Source: Ophiocordyceps camponoti-saundersi (nom. inval.) (lineage: Eukaryota; Ascomycota; Sordariomycetes; Hypocreales; Ophiocordycipitaceae). From it: a DNA stretch of 44,917 nt. The DNA lies in NCBI GenBank assembly GCA_003339415.1, contig PDHQ01000280.1, positions 1-44,917 of the forward strand. Direction: 5' to 3'. The translations under genes were made by a program, and so were the position numbers. Of the stretch, positions 1 through 12,040 are shown one piece after another (positions within the stretch are counted from its first letter, which is position 1; each line of letters opens with the position of its first letter). The notes under the pieces are model-generated. The model had not been told where the DNA came from. It was given only the letters and a program-made list of their open reading frames with translations, and ran no database searches.

Positions 1-128
1 ATTAGTTAATTAGTTAATTAGTTAATTAGTTAATTAGTTAATTAGTTAATTAGTTAATTAGTTAATTAGTTAATTAGTTAATTAGTTAATTAGTTAATTA
101 GTTAATTAGTTAATTAGTTAATTAGTTA
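1..128. repeat. 8-bp satellite, 16 perfect units
   Basis: Sixteen uninterrupted copies of ATTAGTTA fill the first 128 bases; the array touches the window edge and so may be longer. No unit differs from any other, in contrast to the heavily mutated DNA beside it. The unit holds only A, T and one G and has no CpA or TpG, so it could be an end product of RIP or a sequence RIP cannot attack. It is not a canonical TTAGGG telomere repeat. Confidence 0.97.
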
Positions 129-565
129 ACTATAAATTAATAAAAGTAATAAGATAAGTTTTATATAATAATAAAAAGCCCTTACGCTTATTTTTATCTA
201 ATATATATACTTTTACTTTTTTTAACTTTTATCTTTACTAAAATGCTATATTAGCTTAGTACTATTATTAATACTAAAAGATTAAAGTAATATATAATAT
301 ATATTAATATTTAGTTTATATTAAAAAGCTATATTAGCTTAGTGCTTCTAATTAACTTATATAATATAATTTTAATACTATTTTATTAATATATCCCTTA
401 ATAATATAGCTTTTAATACTTTAAAAATTAAACTTTAGGAAGTTATAATTATATTAATTATAATAAATAACTCCTTAGCTTTATATAATAAAATAATAAA
501 AAATAATATTATATTTTTTTATATTAAAACTTAAGGTATAAAACTAACTTATAATATAATTATAA
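129..565. other. AT-rich spacer, no gene seen
   Basis: This very AT-rich stretch lies between the 8-bp satellite and repeat X1. No reading frame or known element is recognisable. The only internal structure is a 16-bp direct repeat, GCTATATTAGCTTAGT, at 245-260 and 328-343. The last 14 bases (552-565) nearly match 9747-9760 and may be the left target-site duplication of X1. Confidence 0.5.
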
Positions 566-1655
566 TATTTATACGCTAATATACCTTATATAGCTTAAAA
601 CTATCTTATATATATTTTAAAAGGGGGAAAAACCGGAAAGCTTAAAATAAAACCCTCCCCTTAAGCGTTACCTTAGCTTTAAGTTAGACCCTGCTTATAC
701 CTAGTATTTTATATATTTTATAAGTTAAATATTAACTAGTAATTTAAAAGCCGATATTTCCCTTAAAGCGGACTCCGCGATAGTAAGAATATATATAAAC
801 TAAGTTTAATATAAAGTTTATATAGCCCACTTATTTTTTTAGCTATTATTATTACTATAAATTAAATTTTTATATTTAATTAAAATAGCTTAAATAATTT
901 AATTAATTAAAAACTTATTAATATAATTTAGGAATATATAAAAGTTTTATTATTTTATAATAAACTTTATAATAGCTAGTTTTAAAAGATAGCTAAACTA
1001 TTATAATAAAGCTATAAATAAGTATAAAGTTAAAGTTAAAAAAAGGTATTATTATATTCGCTTTTTAATATTTTTACCTTAGCTATTACTTATTTCTAGT
1101 TAGCGCTAAAAAAGGAGGAGGGGCGATATATATAGAGTTTCAGTCTATAAACTTATAAAGTTAGGTAATATATATATTTTTTACCTAATCTTATATTACT
1201 CTTATTTTAAAATAAAGTTAACTTTACTTAAGGTAAGATTTTTAATAAAAAAGATAATAATATAATCTTTTCTTATAAGCTATAAAATAAGTAAATTTAC
1301 TTTTTATATATAAAGCGGTAAAATATTTATTATATTATAGCTTTATTATATAATATTTAGTAATATATTTAAATTAATAATATTTAAAATATTACTAAAG
1401 TTAAACTTTTAATATATATAGTTTAATATTAAAGATTTTTATTTATATTATTATTTTTTTAATATAAATTTAGTTTATATTTATAACGCTATTAATAATA
1501 ATTATTAAGAAATTTTACTAAGTTTTTAAATAATATCTTTTTATATATAATTATATTATTAAAACTTTATTTAATAACTTAATCTTTTTTTAAAAAGCTT
1601 TCTTATTACTTTATTATAAAGCTTATATTAGCACCTTTTTTATAATAAAAATATA
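566..1655 (-). mobile_element. Repeat X, copy X1, 3' part
   Basis: This is the 3' part of an unclassified 1.87-kb repeat in reverse orientation. It matches 21915-23000 (X4) along its whole length and the reverse complement of 20200-21290 (X3) and 30300-31330 (X5). Differences are overwhelmingly C/T or G/A. It stops at 1655 where LINE A is inserted and resumes at 8961, with 1640-1655 duplicated on the far side. The joined copy would be about 1.86 kb, as in X3 and X4. I cannot assign a coding region. Confidence 0.85.
1640..1655. repeat. Left target-site duplication of LINE A
   Basis: TTATAATAAAAATATA occurs here and again at 8961-8976, immediately either side of LINE A. The uninterrupted X4 copy has one version of this sequence (about 22999-23014). 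A 16-bp duplication is typical of target-primed LINE insertion and fixes both ends of the element. Confidence 0.85.
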
Positions 1656-4030
1656 TATATATATTATATTATATTACTCTAAGGACCTATAAGGTATCTA
1701 GGCATATAAAGGGTAGGAAAAGGGGAAAAACCGGGCCGGGCCTAGGGGAAAACCCCTTACTAAGTAATCGGTAGCTAGTAAGGTAAGAATAATAAGTAGG
1801 GAGAGGGTGCTATAGCGGGCCTCGTGCTAGTCCGCTAGGTTATAATAGCGGGTTTAGGGTAAATTAAGCTAGGGTCTAGGGGTCGCTAAGATAGAAGCGG
1901 CCGCAAACTTTAGCCGCGGGAGGGTAAATATAAGCTAAAACTTTAATAAGGGGAGGAGGTATATATTATTATAAAATAAAAAAGTATATACTAATATATA
2001 CTATAGCGCTTTATAATTAGTAAGTAAGCTACCGCGGGGTATAAAATCTTATAGCTTATATAGCGTAGGGCCCCCTTTTTTCGTAAATAATATTAACCTT
2101 AACTTTCTTTATTATAATAATAATAGCTTATAATTATAATATAAAAATTAGTAATAAATAAGCTACGCTTTATAATAATTATATTTTTAAACTTACTTAA
2201 AACCGCGTTTACTATTTATACGCTAGCTATTAAAATTAGCTAAGTAAGTTATACCTTATTTAAGCTATATATTAATAAAATTAAGCTAATATATAATAGC
2301 CGCGAATACGCGTATATATATTACTTATACTTAGATAAATTTTACTTATATACTTATATATCTTTAATTTAAGAATAACGCTAAGAAATTATATATTATA
2401 TAAGCTAAGCGTTATAATAAGTAATAAAAATTTAAAAAAATATAAGCTATAGCTAAGAAAAATCTCGCTTTAATTTAAAATTTAAGCTAAAGCTATATTT
2501 ATAAGAATATAATTAAGGTAAGGAACGCCTTAAGGGCTATCTATATTAAGGTTATAAAAGAGGTAAAAAAGGCGGAGGGAAAGGGGGGGGAGATATTTAT
2601 CTCCGTACTTAAGTTAATCTACGCTACCTTAGAGTAAGTTAACGCCTATATTAATTAATAAACTTTAAGCTTTATAAATATAGCTTATAATATATTAAAC
2701 TTAAGCAAGAAAGTAATAATAATACTTAAAAAGCTAAGATAGCTAGCCTAAGCTCCGCTTAGGGTAAAGGTAAATATAACTTATAAGGTAAATAGGACGC
2801 GTAAGCTAGAGATAACGAAGCTTACTAAGGCGGCGCTTATAGCGCTTTTAAAAAATAAAGGTAAAAGATAAATATCTCTTATTATAATTTAAATACGCCC
2901 TACTAAGAAAAAGGCCTACGCTACGCTTAAGATTTTTATAATTATATTAAATATAGATAATAATAATAATAACTTATTACTTATTTTTACTATTAACTTA
3001 GAGCGTTTATATCTCGCTAAGGTATACCTTAAGGAGAGTAAGGAAGGGAGCTTACGCTAAGTTAGTTTTAGCGATAATAAAATTCTAAAGTTAAAAGCTA
3101 CGCTAGCGCCGAATATAGTAAAGATAGGCCTAACTAGTAAGGGGGTAGCTAAGTCGCTTATAATAAAAGAGACTTTAGTTAAGGTAATAGCCGCTATAAT
3201 AGCTACTAATACTTATACGGCTATAGTATATTATAGTATTATTATAATAAGGATAGATTTAGCTAAGTTTTATATCTTTTAAACGCTTAAAATTACTTTA
3301 CTTTAAATTACCTAATCGCTTAATATTAGCTAAAAGTTTTAATTACTTAATTTCTAATATAACTTACCTCTCGCTAATTTAAAGTTATTAGAGAAATATA
3401 AACTTAAGCTATACCTTAGCGAAATATCGAGGAGGCGTAAGGGGCTTCGCGGTTATAAGCTATCGCTAAAATATCTAAAAATCCTAAAATTAGATAAGTT
3501 ATTCCTTAACGAGGATAATAGATTAACGCTAATAATAACTACCCTTAATAGTATATAGCCCGCTACTACGCTAGATCTTATTATTACTCTAAGCTTATCT
3601 TAGCGATAAGTAACTTTACCTAAGCTAGTTATTACTTTAAGCTTATTATAATAATAAGCGACCGCTTTATAGCTAACTATTATATTAAACTTATTATAAG
3701 CTACTATACTAATAGTAACTCTAAGTAAAACGCGCCTTACCTTAAGTTTTAGTAGCTTTACGCTAAGTAAACTTATATTACGAGGCTAGCGTTAGTTTAT
3801 AGTTACTCTTACTAATAAGGTAGCCGGAAAAGTTAAGGAGTTATTAGATAAGGGAGGAGATAATAACTTAAACTTAGTAAATATAAATTCTTTTAAGATA
3901 TAAAGTAAATTATAAATAAGGCTAGTAAATTAATAATATTATAATTATAATAATTAATATAAGATAAGGCTATATTTAGCCTTAGTTAAACTTAAGAGTA
4001 TTAGCGTAAAGCGTATTAATAAGCTAAAAT
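1656..4030 (-). other. LINE A 3' region, function unclear
   Basis: This 2.35-kb stretch follows the end of ORF2 and is shared with LINE B (36746-39110), so it belongs to the element. It is long for a LINE 3' untranslated region. Read on the plus strand, antisense to the LINE, one frame stays in register from 2560 to about 3900. That frame has two blocks of about 60 codons without stops (near 3060-3280 and 3360-3550). Random AT-rich sequence gives a similar overall stop density, so I do not call a gene. The strongest GC islands are at 1720-1880 and 2560-2600. Confidence 0.5.
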
Positions 4031-7000
4031 TAATATAAGTTAGTATATCGAAATATTTATTTTATAATTATAGTTATTAATAAGTAGTAGTTAAGCTTTA
4101 ATTATAGTTTAGTATTAGAGGAGATAAGCTAAGGTAGTTTATAACGCTATTCGACTAATTAAGGGTATCGAAGAAGTAAATAATAAGTATTCTCCGGTCC
4201 GGTTCCGTATTAATATAAAGGGGAGACTATTTTTAGCACGCGCTTATAAAAAAGGAACTCTCTAAAACTAATTTTACTTATACGGAGTTATATAATTATA
4301 ATACTAATATATTTCGGTAAATCTTTATATCTCTTAAGCGACTTTAGCTTATTAAAATAAGGCGGGAAGTTAGAAAGGAATAGGGTAAGCTTAGAATATC
4401 TTATATATAGTTAGTTTTCGAAATCCTCCTATTATACTTTCTAATCTTAGTAAAGAAAGTTTATTATAAATTTCTTATTTAAAGGTAATATATCATATCC
4501 TATCTATATTCGAACTTAATATATATATTCCTCTAATAGCTACTTAACTTTTTATCGTTTTATTAGTTAATAAGGGGGGAAGCGCGATAAGAACCTTAAA
4601 ATATTTTTAAAAGCGGTCTAAATCTTATCTAATATTATTATATCCTCTAAGTAGCGGAGGGTATTAATTTTCCTTTTATTTAAGTAAAGATTAAGTAAGG
4701 GAACCTAAAACTTAGCTTTAAGGTAATAAATAAGCGTAGCCTTATAAGCTTTAAGTATTATCCTAAGGTATTATAACTATTCCGGTCTTAAGGCTTTAGC
4801 TAAGCTTAGTAAGTTTCCGCCTAAAAAAGTAATAATATAAAATATAATAGTAATATATATAATAAGTAACTAGATAACTTTTATATAAAGTTTATAAGCT
4901 TAAATAAAAAGGTAACTTTAGGTAAAGGCGGATAAAAGGGAAAAGGTAAAGTTTTAGTAAAGGAGCTTAGTATATATAATTTATAAATAAAGTTTCTATT
5001 ATAGCTGCTAATAGATCTAAACGCCTAGGAGTCTTATTTTAGAAATAGGGTAAATTTAGTAATCCCCTAATTAAACTAAGTCTATCTTTAAAATATATTT
5101 CTAGGAAAAATATATAAGCTTACTCTTTTTTAGCCCGAATTCTATACTATAATCGCGCGCTTATTATTCGTATATTACCTATATAGCTTAAAGCTATCTT
5201 ATAATTATCTTAAAATTAAGCTTAACGCTAAGAAAGTTTATATTATCTATAAAACCGATTACTTATATTCCTTCCTTATATATTAGCTAGTTATAAAGTA
5301 AGGCTATATATAAGATAAATAAGATAGCGGAGAGCGGTAAATTTTAAAAAACTTTAATTTTAATTTAATATAGTTCCGAAATCTTATTATTAAAGCGAAA
5401 TTAAAAGGTATAGTCTTATAAGTAATTATTAAGGAAAGCTAAAATCTAATTTAGGAATCCTAGATACTTAAATTTAATAATAAGTTTATTATAATATATA
5501 ATATTAAACGCTCCCTTAATATTAAGTTATAAAAAGGACGCTACTCCTTTCCTAGCTTAGGTAGCTTAAATAAGCTTAGTAATTATAAAGATAGCTAGCT
5601 CCGTAAACTAATTCCGCCTATTACTTATCTAGCCCTTAGGGAGGAGTTAGTATAATTTTATAGTTTTAGTAATTTATTATCTTATTATAATCTTTAAGAT
5701 TTTACTTAAGTAATATAGTAAAAATATAAGCTTATAAGTACTTACCTCTTAGTAAGCTTTTAGTTTCTTTCTAAACTTATATAAGATAATTATAATAATA
5801 TATTATAGCTAGGGTAGGAAGTAACTAAATTATATATATATTTAGAAGATTATAGCTAGCTAAGTAATAAAGATAAGGTAGTATATCTTAAGAAATTTAG
5901 CGGGAAAATTATTTACTTTAGCTACCTTTTAGGAGGTTATTAACTTAAGTATTATAAAAATATTAATCTAAGTAATCTTAATATTAACGGAGAACTTAAG
6001 CTTAGGCGGTTTAATATTAGTTAAAAGTATATTATAAAGCTAAGGAAAAAACTAATTAGCTAAGATATTAGCTTTAGCTATATAGCTATTAGCTTAAAAT
6101 TTATTAATCGTTTTTAGTATAAGGAGATAAACTAAATCTTAAGGGAGATTATTTTAAATATAAGCTTAACGCTTAATATACTAAAACTTAAAAAGTAAGC
6201 TAATAATAATATAAAGGAAAGATCGCTAATAGGTATATTTTATTAAGTTTATAGCTATTTTTTAAGTAAAGGCTATCTCCTAAAGCTATTATTAAGAGGA
6301 GTCTAAAAAGAGAGACTTATATTTACGCTAAGCCCGCTTAGCTACTTAAATAGCTAAGGCTATAGCTAAGGTAAACTACGCCGCTTTATAAGAATAGGAA
6401 AAGGCGATAAATAATATTATCCGGTTAATAATAAGTTATCGTTCTTAGTAAAGTTAGTTAAGGGCGTTATTAATCTTTATTAAGTTAGTAAAAAGGGAAA
6501 ATAAGAGGGTAATCTTAGCTAAAAACTCGCGGTAAACTAAGTCCGGGTTTATATATTTTTATTATAAGCGCGGTATACGCGCTGCTATAAGTATAAGGAT
6601 ACTAATTATAAGAGATTAAGAGATATAGTTAGATCTAATAAGGTTAAAGTTCGGACTAATATAATATATATATAAGTCCGCTATAGCTTAAACTAAGTTT
6701 AATATACTATCCTTATATTTATAGAAAATTTAAGTATATTCTCCTTTTAAGGTAAGGAGTTAAAGTTATAGCTTAGTTATCTTATAAATTAGCTAATTTA
6801 AGTTATCGGAAAGCTTCTTATAATAGTCCTAAAGTAGGTAATATAAGTTAAAATTGCTAACTAGGATATAGTTAAGGTTTAGGGGAAGGTTTTAAAAAAT
6901 TAAGAGGCTACTATTATAAGGAGTATTAGGGGAAAAATAGATAAAAATAAACTAAAATCTAGAATAGAAAATAATACTTATCTAATCCTCCCCTATTTTT

Positions 7001-7330
7001 AGGAACTAAGTAAATATATCGTATCTTTTATAAATATAAACTAAAATATAGCCGCTATTATAAATAAAGCAGTAAAGCGAAGTTTTAAGCGGAGGAGGCT
7101 CGGCGCTAAAATAGCTAATAGTTTTTTAAAAAGTAATAATATTATAATCTAATTTACTATTAAATACTAGCTTAGCTAGCTTAGTACGCTTATTTATATT
7201 CTAAGAAAGGACTTTTATAAATATAAGGAAATAGTTATAATAATATTAGTTTTTTCGCTATAATTTCTTTATAGCTTAATTATAAATCTTATTTAGGTTT
7301 AAGCTAAGGCTAAGGTAATTAGTATTTCTA
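4030..7330 (-). pseudogene. LINE A ORF2: APE endonuclease-reverse transcriptase polyprotein (dead)
   Basis: This encoded the enzyme that nicks target DNA and copies the element's RNA into it. One minus-strand frame stays in register from about 7140 to 4140, broken only by TAA/TAG. Near the N-terminus is an APE-type nuclease; the box VSNFNLYYLL near 6850-6820 corresponds to the family's GDFNLHHPLWD after G-to-A and C-to-T changes. RT motif B reads PLSAILFILY (about 5360-5325). RT motif C reads GFIDNINFL (5262-5236), with the second catalytic Asp changed to Asn as GAT becomes AAT. A C-terminal Cys/His motif (about 4220-4160) has its Cys codons now Tyr, in the context LYxYGTGPENT. A length of about 1100 codons fits Tad-like ORF2. 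The start is approximate. Confidence 0.9.
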
Positions 7331-7349
7331 TACTCTCTTAGATAGTAAG

Positions 7350-8900
7350 GTTAAGTTAAACTAGAGATAAAGCTAGTTTATTAATAGTTTATATAAGTAA
7401 GATACTATTTATATCTTAAGGGAGGGAGGCACTTTAGGCCTATTAAATAAAGTATCTTATTACTTTAGGAATATCCTTAATTACCTATATCTTAGTAGCG
7501 GGGTAGCCCCCTCCAGAGCTTAGGGGTTATCTATATTTCTTTCTAATAATAAACTAGCTTAGGGACGCACTATATATAATAACGTCCTCGGTTATTACTA
7601 ATTTTATTAGTTATAAAATAAACTATAAGCTAAGCTTAGCAAATCTAACTAATTATCTCTTATAGTAAGCTTTTACCTAATCTTAATACTTAATAGTAAT
7701 AAAGTAAAGCTTAGACTATATAAAATAGTCCCCGCTATAAGAGATATAATAGAATAGGTATCCTCTAATTCTAATATAGTAGTTATCCTTATTTTTATAA
7801 TTAGTCGCTCTATACTTACTATAAAGCTTAGAGTATTTATATATTTTAGTAATATACCCGAAATAATAATAATTATAATATTACTAGAAGCGGACCGTAT
7901 CTAAGAATAGCTTTATACGAAAGATTTAAGCGTTAATAGCTAGCTTATTATTATAGAGTTTATTAATATTAATTAGTAATTTAAAGCTAATAATAACCGC
8001 TATCTTAGTAAATCTAAGCTAGGGCTTAAGCGCTTATAAATAAGCTATAAGTACTTTATTAACTTATACTATCTTATTAAAGAGGTTATCGCGTTTCTTA
8101 ATAGCGAGGTTTAGAAGAAGTCCCTTAATAATAATATTATAAATCCTATCTATAATAGTTATTTTATTATTAAAGATAAGCGTAACCTAGCTTAGGTCTT
8201 AAGTAAAAGTAGCTATATCCTTATTAAAAGTAAGTCTAATATCCTTACTATTAAGGTAGCGTAAAGCTAAGTATAAGTTAAAGTAAATAGCGGTATTAAG
8301 AGCTTATATAGTATCGCGTACTATCTTATTTATAATATTATTTATTATATCCGCTAAGCGAATAATAATTTCCCTTTTATAATAAAAAGGAAACTTCTTT
8401 TTTAAGTTATATAATAAAGTTAAAGCTAATATAACTTATACTTATATTCGGTATCCTCCTTATTTTATTATCTTTAAATATAATAATTTACGAAAAATAA
8501 TAATAATAATATTTTTAATTTCCTTATATATAATATAATTAATCTAAATTTAAATTTAATCTAATTTAAATTCCTTATAAATTATTATTATAGCTTAAGC
8601 TACGTAAAACGCGTTAGCTAATATAATACCTAATAGTTAATAATATAATTTTTTCTTATTTTTATTAATTAAAACTTATAATAATTTTTAGTTATATCTA
8701 ATATATTTTCTATTAGAGTTAGTATTTCTAAATTAATATATAGATAAAGCTAACCCGCGTTTAGAGCGTATTATAGCTTTAGTTTTTTTACGAAAATTTT
8801 TTCCTCCTCCGCCGCGGTCGCGACTACCCCCGGCCGGAACTTAGCTAGGTATAGCCCTACTCCGAATTAAATAGCGAATCTAACGCCGCTAATATCTTAC
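7350..8900 (-). pseudogene. LINE A ORF1-like (gag) region, decayed
   Basis: By position, upstream of ORF2 in a two-ORF Tad-type LINE, this should hold ORF1, an RNA-binding gag-like protein. I could not find a convincing zinc knuckle in it. The sequence is shared with LINE B (about 42430-43980). The most GC-rich part (8800-8890) lies near the 5' end and may be 5' untranslated sequence. The call is inference from position and size. Confidence 0.4.
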
Positions 8901-8960
8901 TTTTTTCTTTTAAATCGCGCCTTATATTAGGCGTATATTTATTTTACTTTAAAAACTTCC

Positions 8961-9746
8961 TTATAATAAAAATATAATTTTTATTAGTTAAATATACCTT
9001 TTCTTTAAAATAATATAAAGCTACTTTAAATTAAATTAAAGCTTATAAATAATATCTTAAAATACTATTATAATATTATTATTAAGTAATTTTCTTATTA
9101 TAAAAGCTTAGCTTTATTTATAAAATCTATAATTAATATTTATTATAATTATTTTAAGGCTTTAAATTTAGAATAAAATAATAATAAAATTAAAGCGAAC
9201 TATAAGCTATTACTTATATTATTTAAGAATTTATTTTTAATAGTTTTTTTAGCGCTTTAGCTATAATTAAAGCTTATATTAAAAAAGTTCCGCTTCCCCT
9301 AAAGCTATAAAAAAAGGAAACTATAGCTATAATAGCTAAGAAGATATTACTAACTAATAAAGTTAGAGTAAAAAGGGCGTTTTCTTAAACTTTTTTAAAT
9401 TTTACTACTTATTTAATAATTACTTATATAAAGATAAAAATATCTCTTAAAATAATCTTACTAATATTTACCTTAGCTTTTAATAAGGTAATAAGTATAA
9501 TAAACCCTTAAGTTTAAATATATTATAATTTAAAATAAAGCTATATTTTAGGTAAAAAGTTTTTACGGTTATAATTAACTTATATAGCGTCGCCCTCCCC
9601 CTTAGAGTTACTCTAAGCGCGGCTTACTATAATTATAAGGTAATAAAAGAAGCGGAGTTTATTTATAATATAAAAATAAAAAGTCTATATCCGCGTTATT
9701 ATAAGCGCGGAGTTTATAAAATATATATTTATTATATAAGTTAAAT
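8961..9746 (-). mobile_element. Repeat X, copy X1, 5' part
   Basis: This continues X1 after the LINE A insertion, starting with the second copy of the 16-bp target duplication (8961-8976). It aligns with 23000-23780 of X4 and with the reverse complement of 19430-20230 (X3). The 5' terminal part (about 9600-9730) contains two copies of a motif resembling ACTCCGC about 60 bases apart, as in the other X copies. A near-match of 14 bases at 552-565 and 9747-9760 may be the target duplication of X1 itself. Confidence 0.8.
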
Positions 9747-9760
9747 TAATTTAATTATAA

Positions 9761-10176
9761 ATACTTTAAATACTTTAAGCTTTATTATTATAGTTTATAA
9801 ACTTATTACTAAAGTATAAAAAGTATAATAATAAGCTTAAGCTATTATTATAAAAATATAAAGGAAGTATAAGACTTAAGCTAATAAGAAATATTACTTA
9901 GTAAATTTTATAATAAGTAATAAAGTTTTTCTTAGCTATAAAAGTTTTATAATAACTATACTAATAATATAACTTAATACTTAGTAATTTAGCCTTTTTA
10001 TAGTTTTTAAAAAGCGTAGCTATAACTATATTTTTAACTTATTAAATAATTATTAAATAATAAACTTATTTTATATTAATTAATTTTATAAAGCCGCTAT
10101 AAACTTATTACTTAAGTAAGAGCTATTACTTATAAAACTTAAAAATATTAATAATATACTTAAGTAAAAAGTAAAT
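9761..10176 (-). mobile_element. Repeat Y, copy Y1, 3' fragment
   Basis: The reverse complement of this stretch aligns with 24640-25060 of the longer Y2 copy, for example over the segment ending in a TAAGTTTATAARCTATAATAAT-like run at about 25020. Y1 continues across the gypsy element at 17780. The gypsy target duplication TAAAT sits at its right end (10172-10176). No intact frame remains. The left end, near X1, is uncertain. Confidence 0.75.
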
Positions 10177-10476
10177 TATTAAGGTCTAGCCCTTATATTA
10201 TATTCGGGTTATAAACCTAAACGTTAGACTTACGGATTAGCCTTATAATTAAATAATAAGGCTACCGCTATCTAGCTTAGAGGCCTATAACGGAAGGATT
10301 AAATAGAACGGAATAGGAAGGATAGTTAAATAGGAAGGCAAATAAGCTTTAAAGGAAAGAGCGGTATATATAGCTATTTAGCACGCTAGAGTGCGGCTTC
10401 CTTAGAAGCTCTCTATATGTGATTATTATTATATATAGCTTAGTAAATAAGTATCCCTTTAACTAATCCCTTAATA
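10177..10476 (+). repeat. 5' LTR of the gypsy element
   Basis: The 300-bp LTR is bounded by the inverted ends TATTAAGG and CCTTAATA. It differs from the 3' LTR at about 22 positions, all transitions by eye. A TATA-like GTATATATAG lies at 10364-10373 and would drive the element's RNA. A GCAC...GTGC inverted repeat follows at about 10381-10397. The sequence after the LTR does not show an obvious TGG-type primer-binding site, which may have been mutated. Confidence 0.96.
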
Positions 10477-10720
10477 GAATTACGTATCTATTTTCTTATA
10501 GATTTCTACTCTTATCTTTAATATTAATAGATTAATTAGATTAGATCGGATTAGAATAGCTAACTTATAAGACTAGATAAAAAGGCTTTAGTAATCTTAA
10601 GCTAGCTTTAGCGGATATTAATAACCCTTATAGCGAGAGCTACGAGTTTAGTAATTAGAATAATAAATATAAATAATATAATATATAATAAAAGATAGGG
10701 AGGAATATTATTAGTAAATA
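10477..10720. other. Gypsy 5' leader, no gene seen
   Basis: This is the stretch between the 5' LTR and the first recognisable gag sequence, expected to be the untranslated leader with the primer-binding site. I cannot identify a tRNA-complementary site directly after 10476. Confidence 0.5.
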
Positions 10721-12040
10721 TTAAAGTACGTAAAATAGTACTTTAAAGAATAAGCTAACGCCTTTCTCGTAGATAAGGAAGCGGAGTAAAAAGCTATATT
10801 ATAAGAAGCGTAATCTACTATTTAATAATAAGCTATAACTTTCCTCGTAATAAAGGAAGCGGAATACGCTTAGTAACTCGTAGCTATATATGCGGACGCC
10901 TTTAAGGAAATACTATAAACGGACCTAGTTAAACTAACCTTCGCCGAAGCTACGCTTAACTAAGCTTAGATTAACGTAGCCCTTATAAGGTAGAAAGAAC
11001 CTTAGCTTAAGTAAAATAAATTACCTAATTCTTTTTATTTTTTTATAAGTTAACTAATTTACTAATATAATATTAATAAACTTTAAAGTAAAGCTAAAAA
11101 TATAAATTATATCTAAGTACGAATTCTAAACTATTTTCCTAAGAATAAAATATAGAAAATATTAGCCTTTTAGTAGTCTAATAGCCTTAGTAAGAAGAGG
11201 CGCCTAAAGGACTTTTTTAATTACCTTTATCGAACTTTTAGTAATATTTAGGAACGAAAGAGGGCTTAAAATAGGCTCCAGACCTTAGTTTACCGTAACG
11301 GGTAAATATTTAGTAACTTTATCCTTAAATTCGAAAAGGTCTTAGTAACCGCTACTAGATTTATAAGTTAGGACGATTTTATAAAACTAACTTAGCTACG
11401 CGGGGCTCTCTCCTTAATATTTTAAAACTTTCTAGTTATTATCGATATACTTTATAAGTACTCCCTATTTATTAATCGCTTATAAAGTTTTACTTAGTTT
11501 TTTAAATAAACCTTACGCTTTCTTAGGGCGGCTAAGAAATACTAACCTAACTTAAATAAATATATAAGAGGCGCTAGGGGCGTTCCCGTAAACTTAGGTA
11601 TAGGAAAGGATATAAATAAGGATATCCTAATAAATATAATAGGAGATAAGAAAAAGAAGAAGCTAAAAGGGAAAGACGGCGGCTATAATAAGACTCCTAC
11701 TTAGGTATTACGGAATACCCCTTAAGCTAAGTAAGTAGAAAAATTAATATTAAAATAACGTAAAATATTAGGTCTTTATATTAAGTATAAAACGAATATA
11801 TACCTTATATATAACTATAATTTCCGACCCTTATAAAAGCTATAATAGAAAGCCCTAGGAGAAACTTATATTAATTATATAAAAATCCTACCTTAAGTTA
11901 AGGAATATAACTCCGATAATAACTAGGGAAAAGAATAGCTCCGAGATATCGTAGCGTTCTAGAAAATAAGATAGTATAGATAAAGAAAAAGAAAAATATC
12001 CTTTATTTTAAACTATAAGCCCTATTTATTAAAAAACCTA
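10720..12040 (+). pseudogene. gag: Gypsy gag (capsid/nucleocapsid), dead
   Basis: This encoded the structural protein of the virus-like particle. Frame 2 is consistent at 10760, 11201 and 11777. The N-terminal part (10750-10960) is rich in Glu, Ala and former Gln codons. The middle (11200-11560) has the basic/aromatic look of a gypsy capsid, and a Lys/Gly-rich tract (11560-11690) precedes the nucleocapsid. The zinc knuckle, CX2CX4HX4C in the family, is at 11777-11818 with each Cys codon now TAT and the His codon now TAC. About 430 codons is a normal gag length. The end is uncertain because TAA/TAG from RIP hide the true stop; frame 2 meets an A AAA AAC heptamer at 12031. Confidence 0.85.
12031..12037 (+). 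promoter_or_regulatory. Candidate -1 ribosomal frameshift heptamer, A AAA AAC
   Basis: The heptamer A AAA AAC is phased as X XXY YYZ in the gag frame (TTA AAA AAC from 12029). Slipping back one base moves the reading from frame 2 (gag) to frame 1 (pol), the frame of the protease box 36 bases downstream. This is the classic -1 slippery sequence. In AT-rich DNA such a run could arise by chance, and RIP may have changed neighbouring bases. Confidence 0.5.

Larger units (their letters stand above)
1656..8960 (-). mobile_element. LINE A: full-length Tad-type non-LTR retrotransposon, RIP-dead
   Basis: This 7.3-kb non-LTR retrotransposon lies on the minus strand, with its 5' end near 8960 and its 3' end at 1656. 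It is nested in repeat X1 with a 16-bp target-site duplication. A second full-length copy is at 36746-44029; the two align end to end and differ mostly by transitions. On the minus strand the order is a 5'/ORF1 region, then ORF2 with APE endonuclease, reverse transcriptase and a C-terminal Cys/His motif, then a long 3' region. The APE-RT order and the C-terminal Cys-rich tail place it in the Tad1-like LINE group of filamentous fungi. The 3' end runs into a short AT repeat (1656-1680). No reading frame is intact. Confidence 0.93.

Noticed and set aside
1..128. Telomere at the left end
   Set aside because: The unit ATTAGTTA is not TTAGGG or a usual fungal telomere variant, and all-A/T-plus-one-G units arise in other satellites.
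2560..3900. A plus-strand gene inside LINE A and LINE B
   Set aside because: Stop density equals that expected for AT-rich DNA and the LINE is read on the other strand. Kept only as a low-interest finding.
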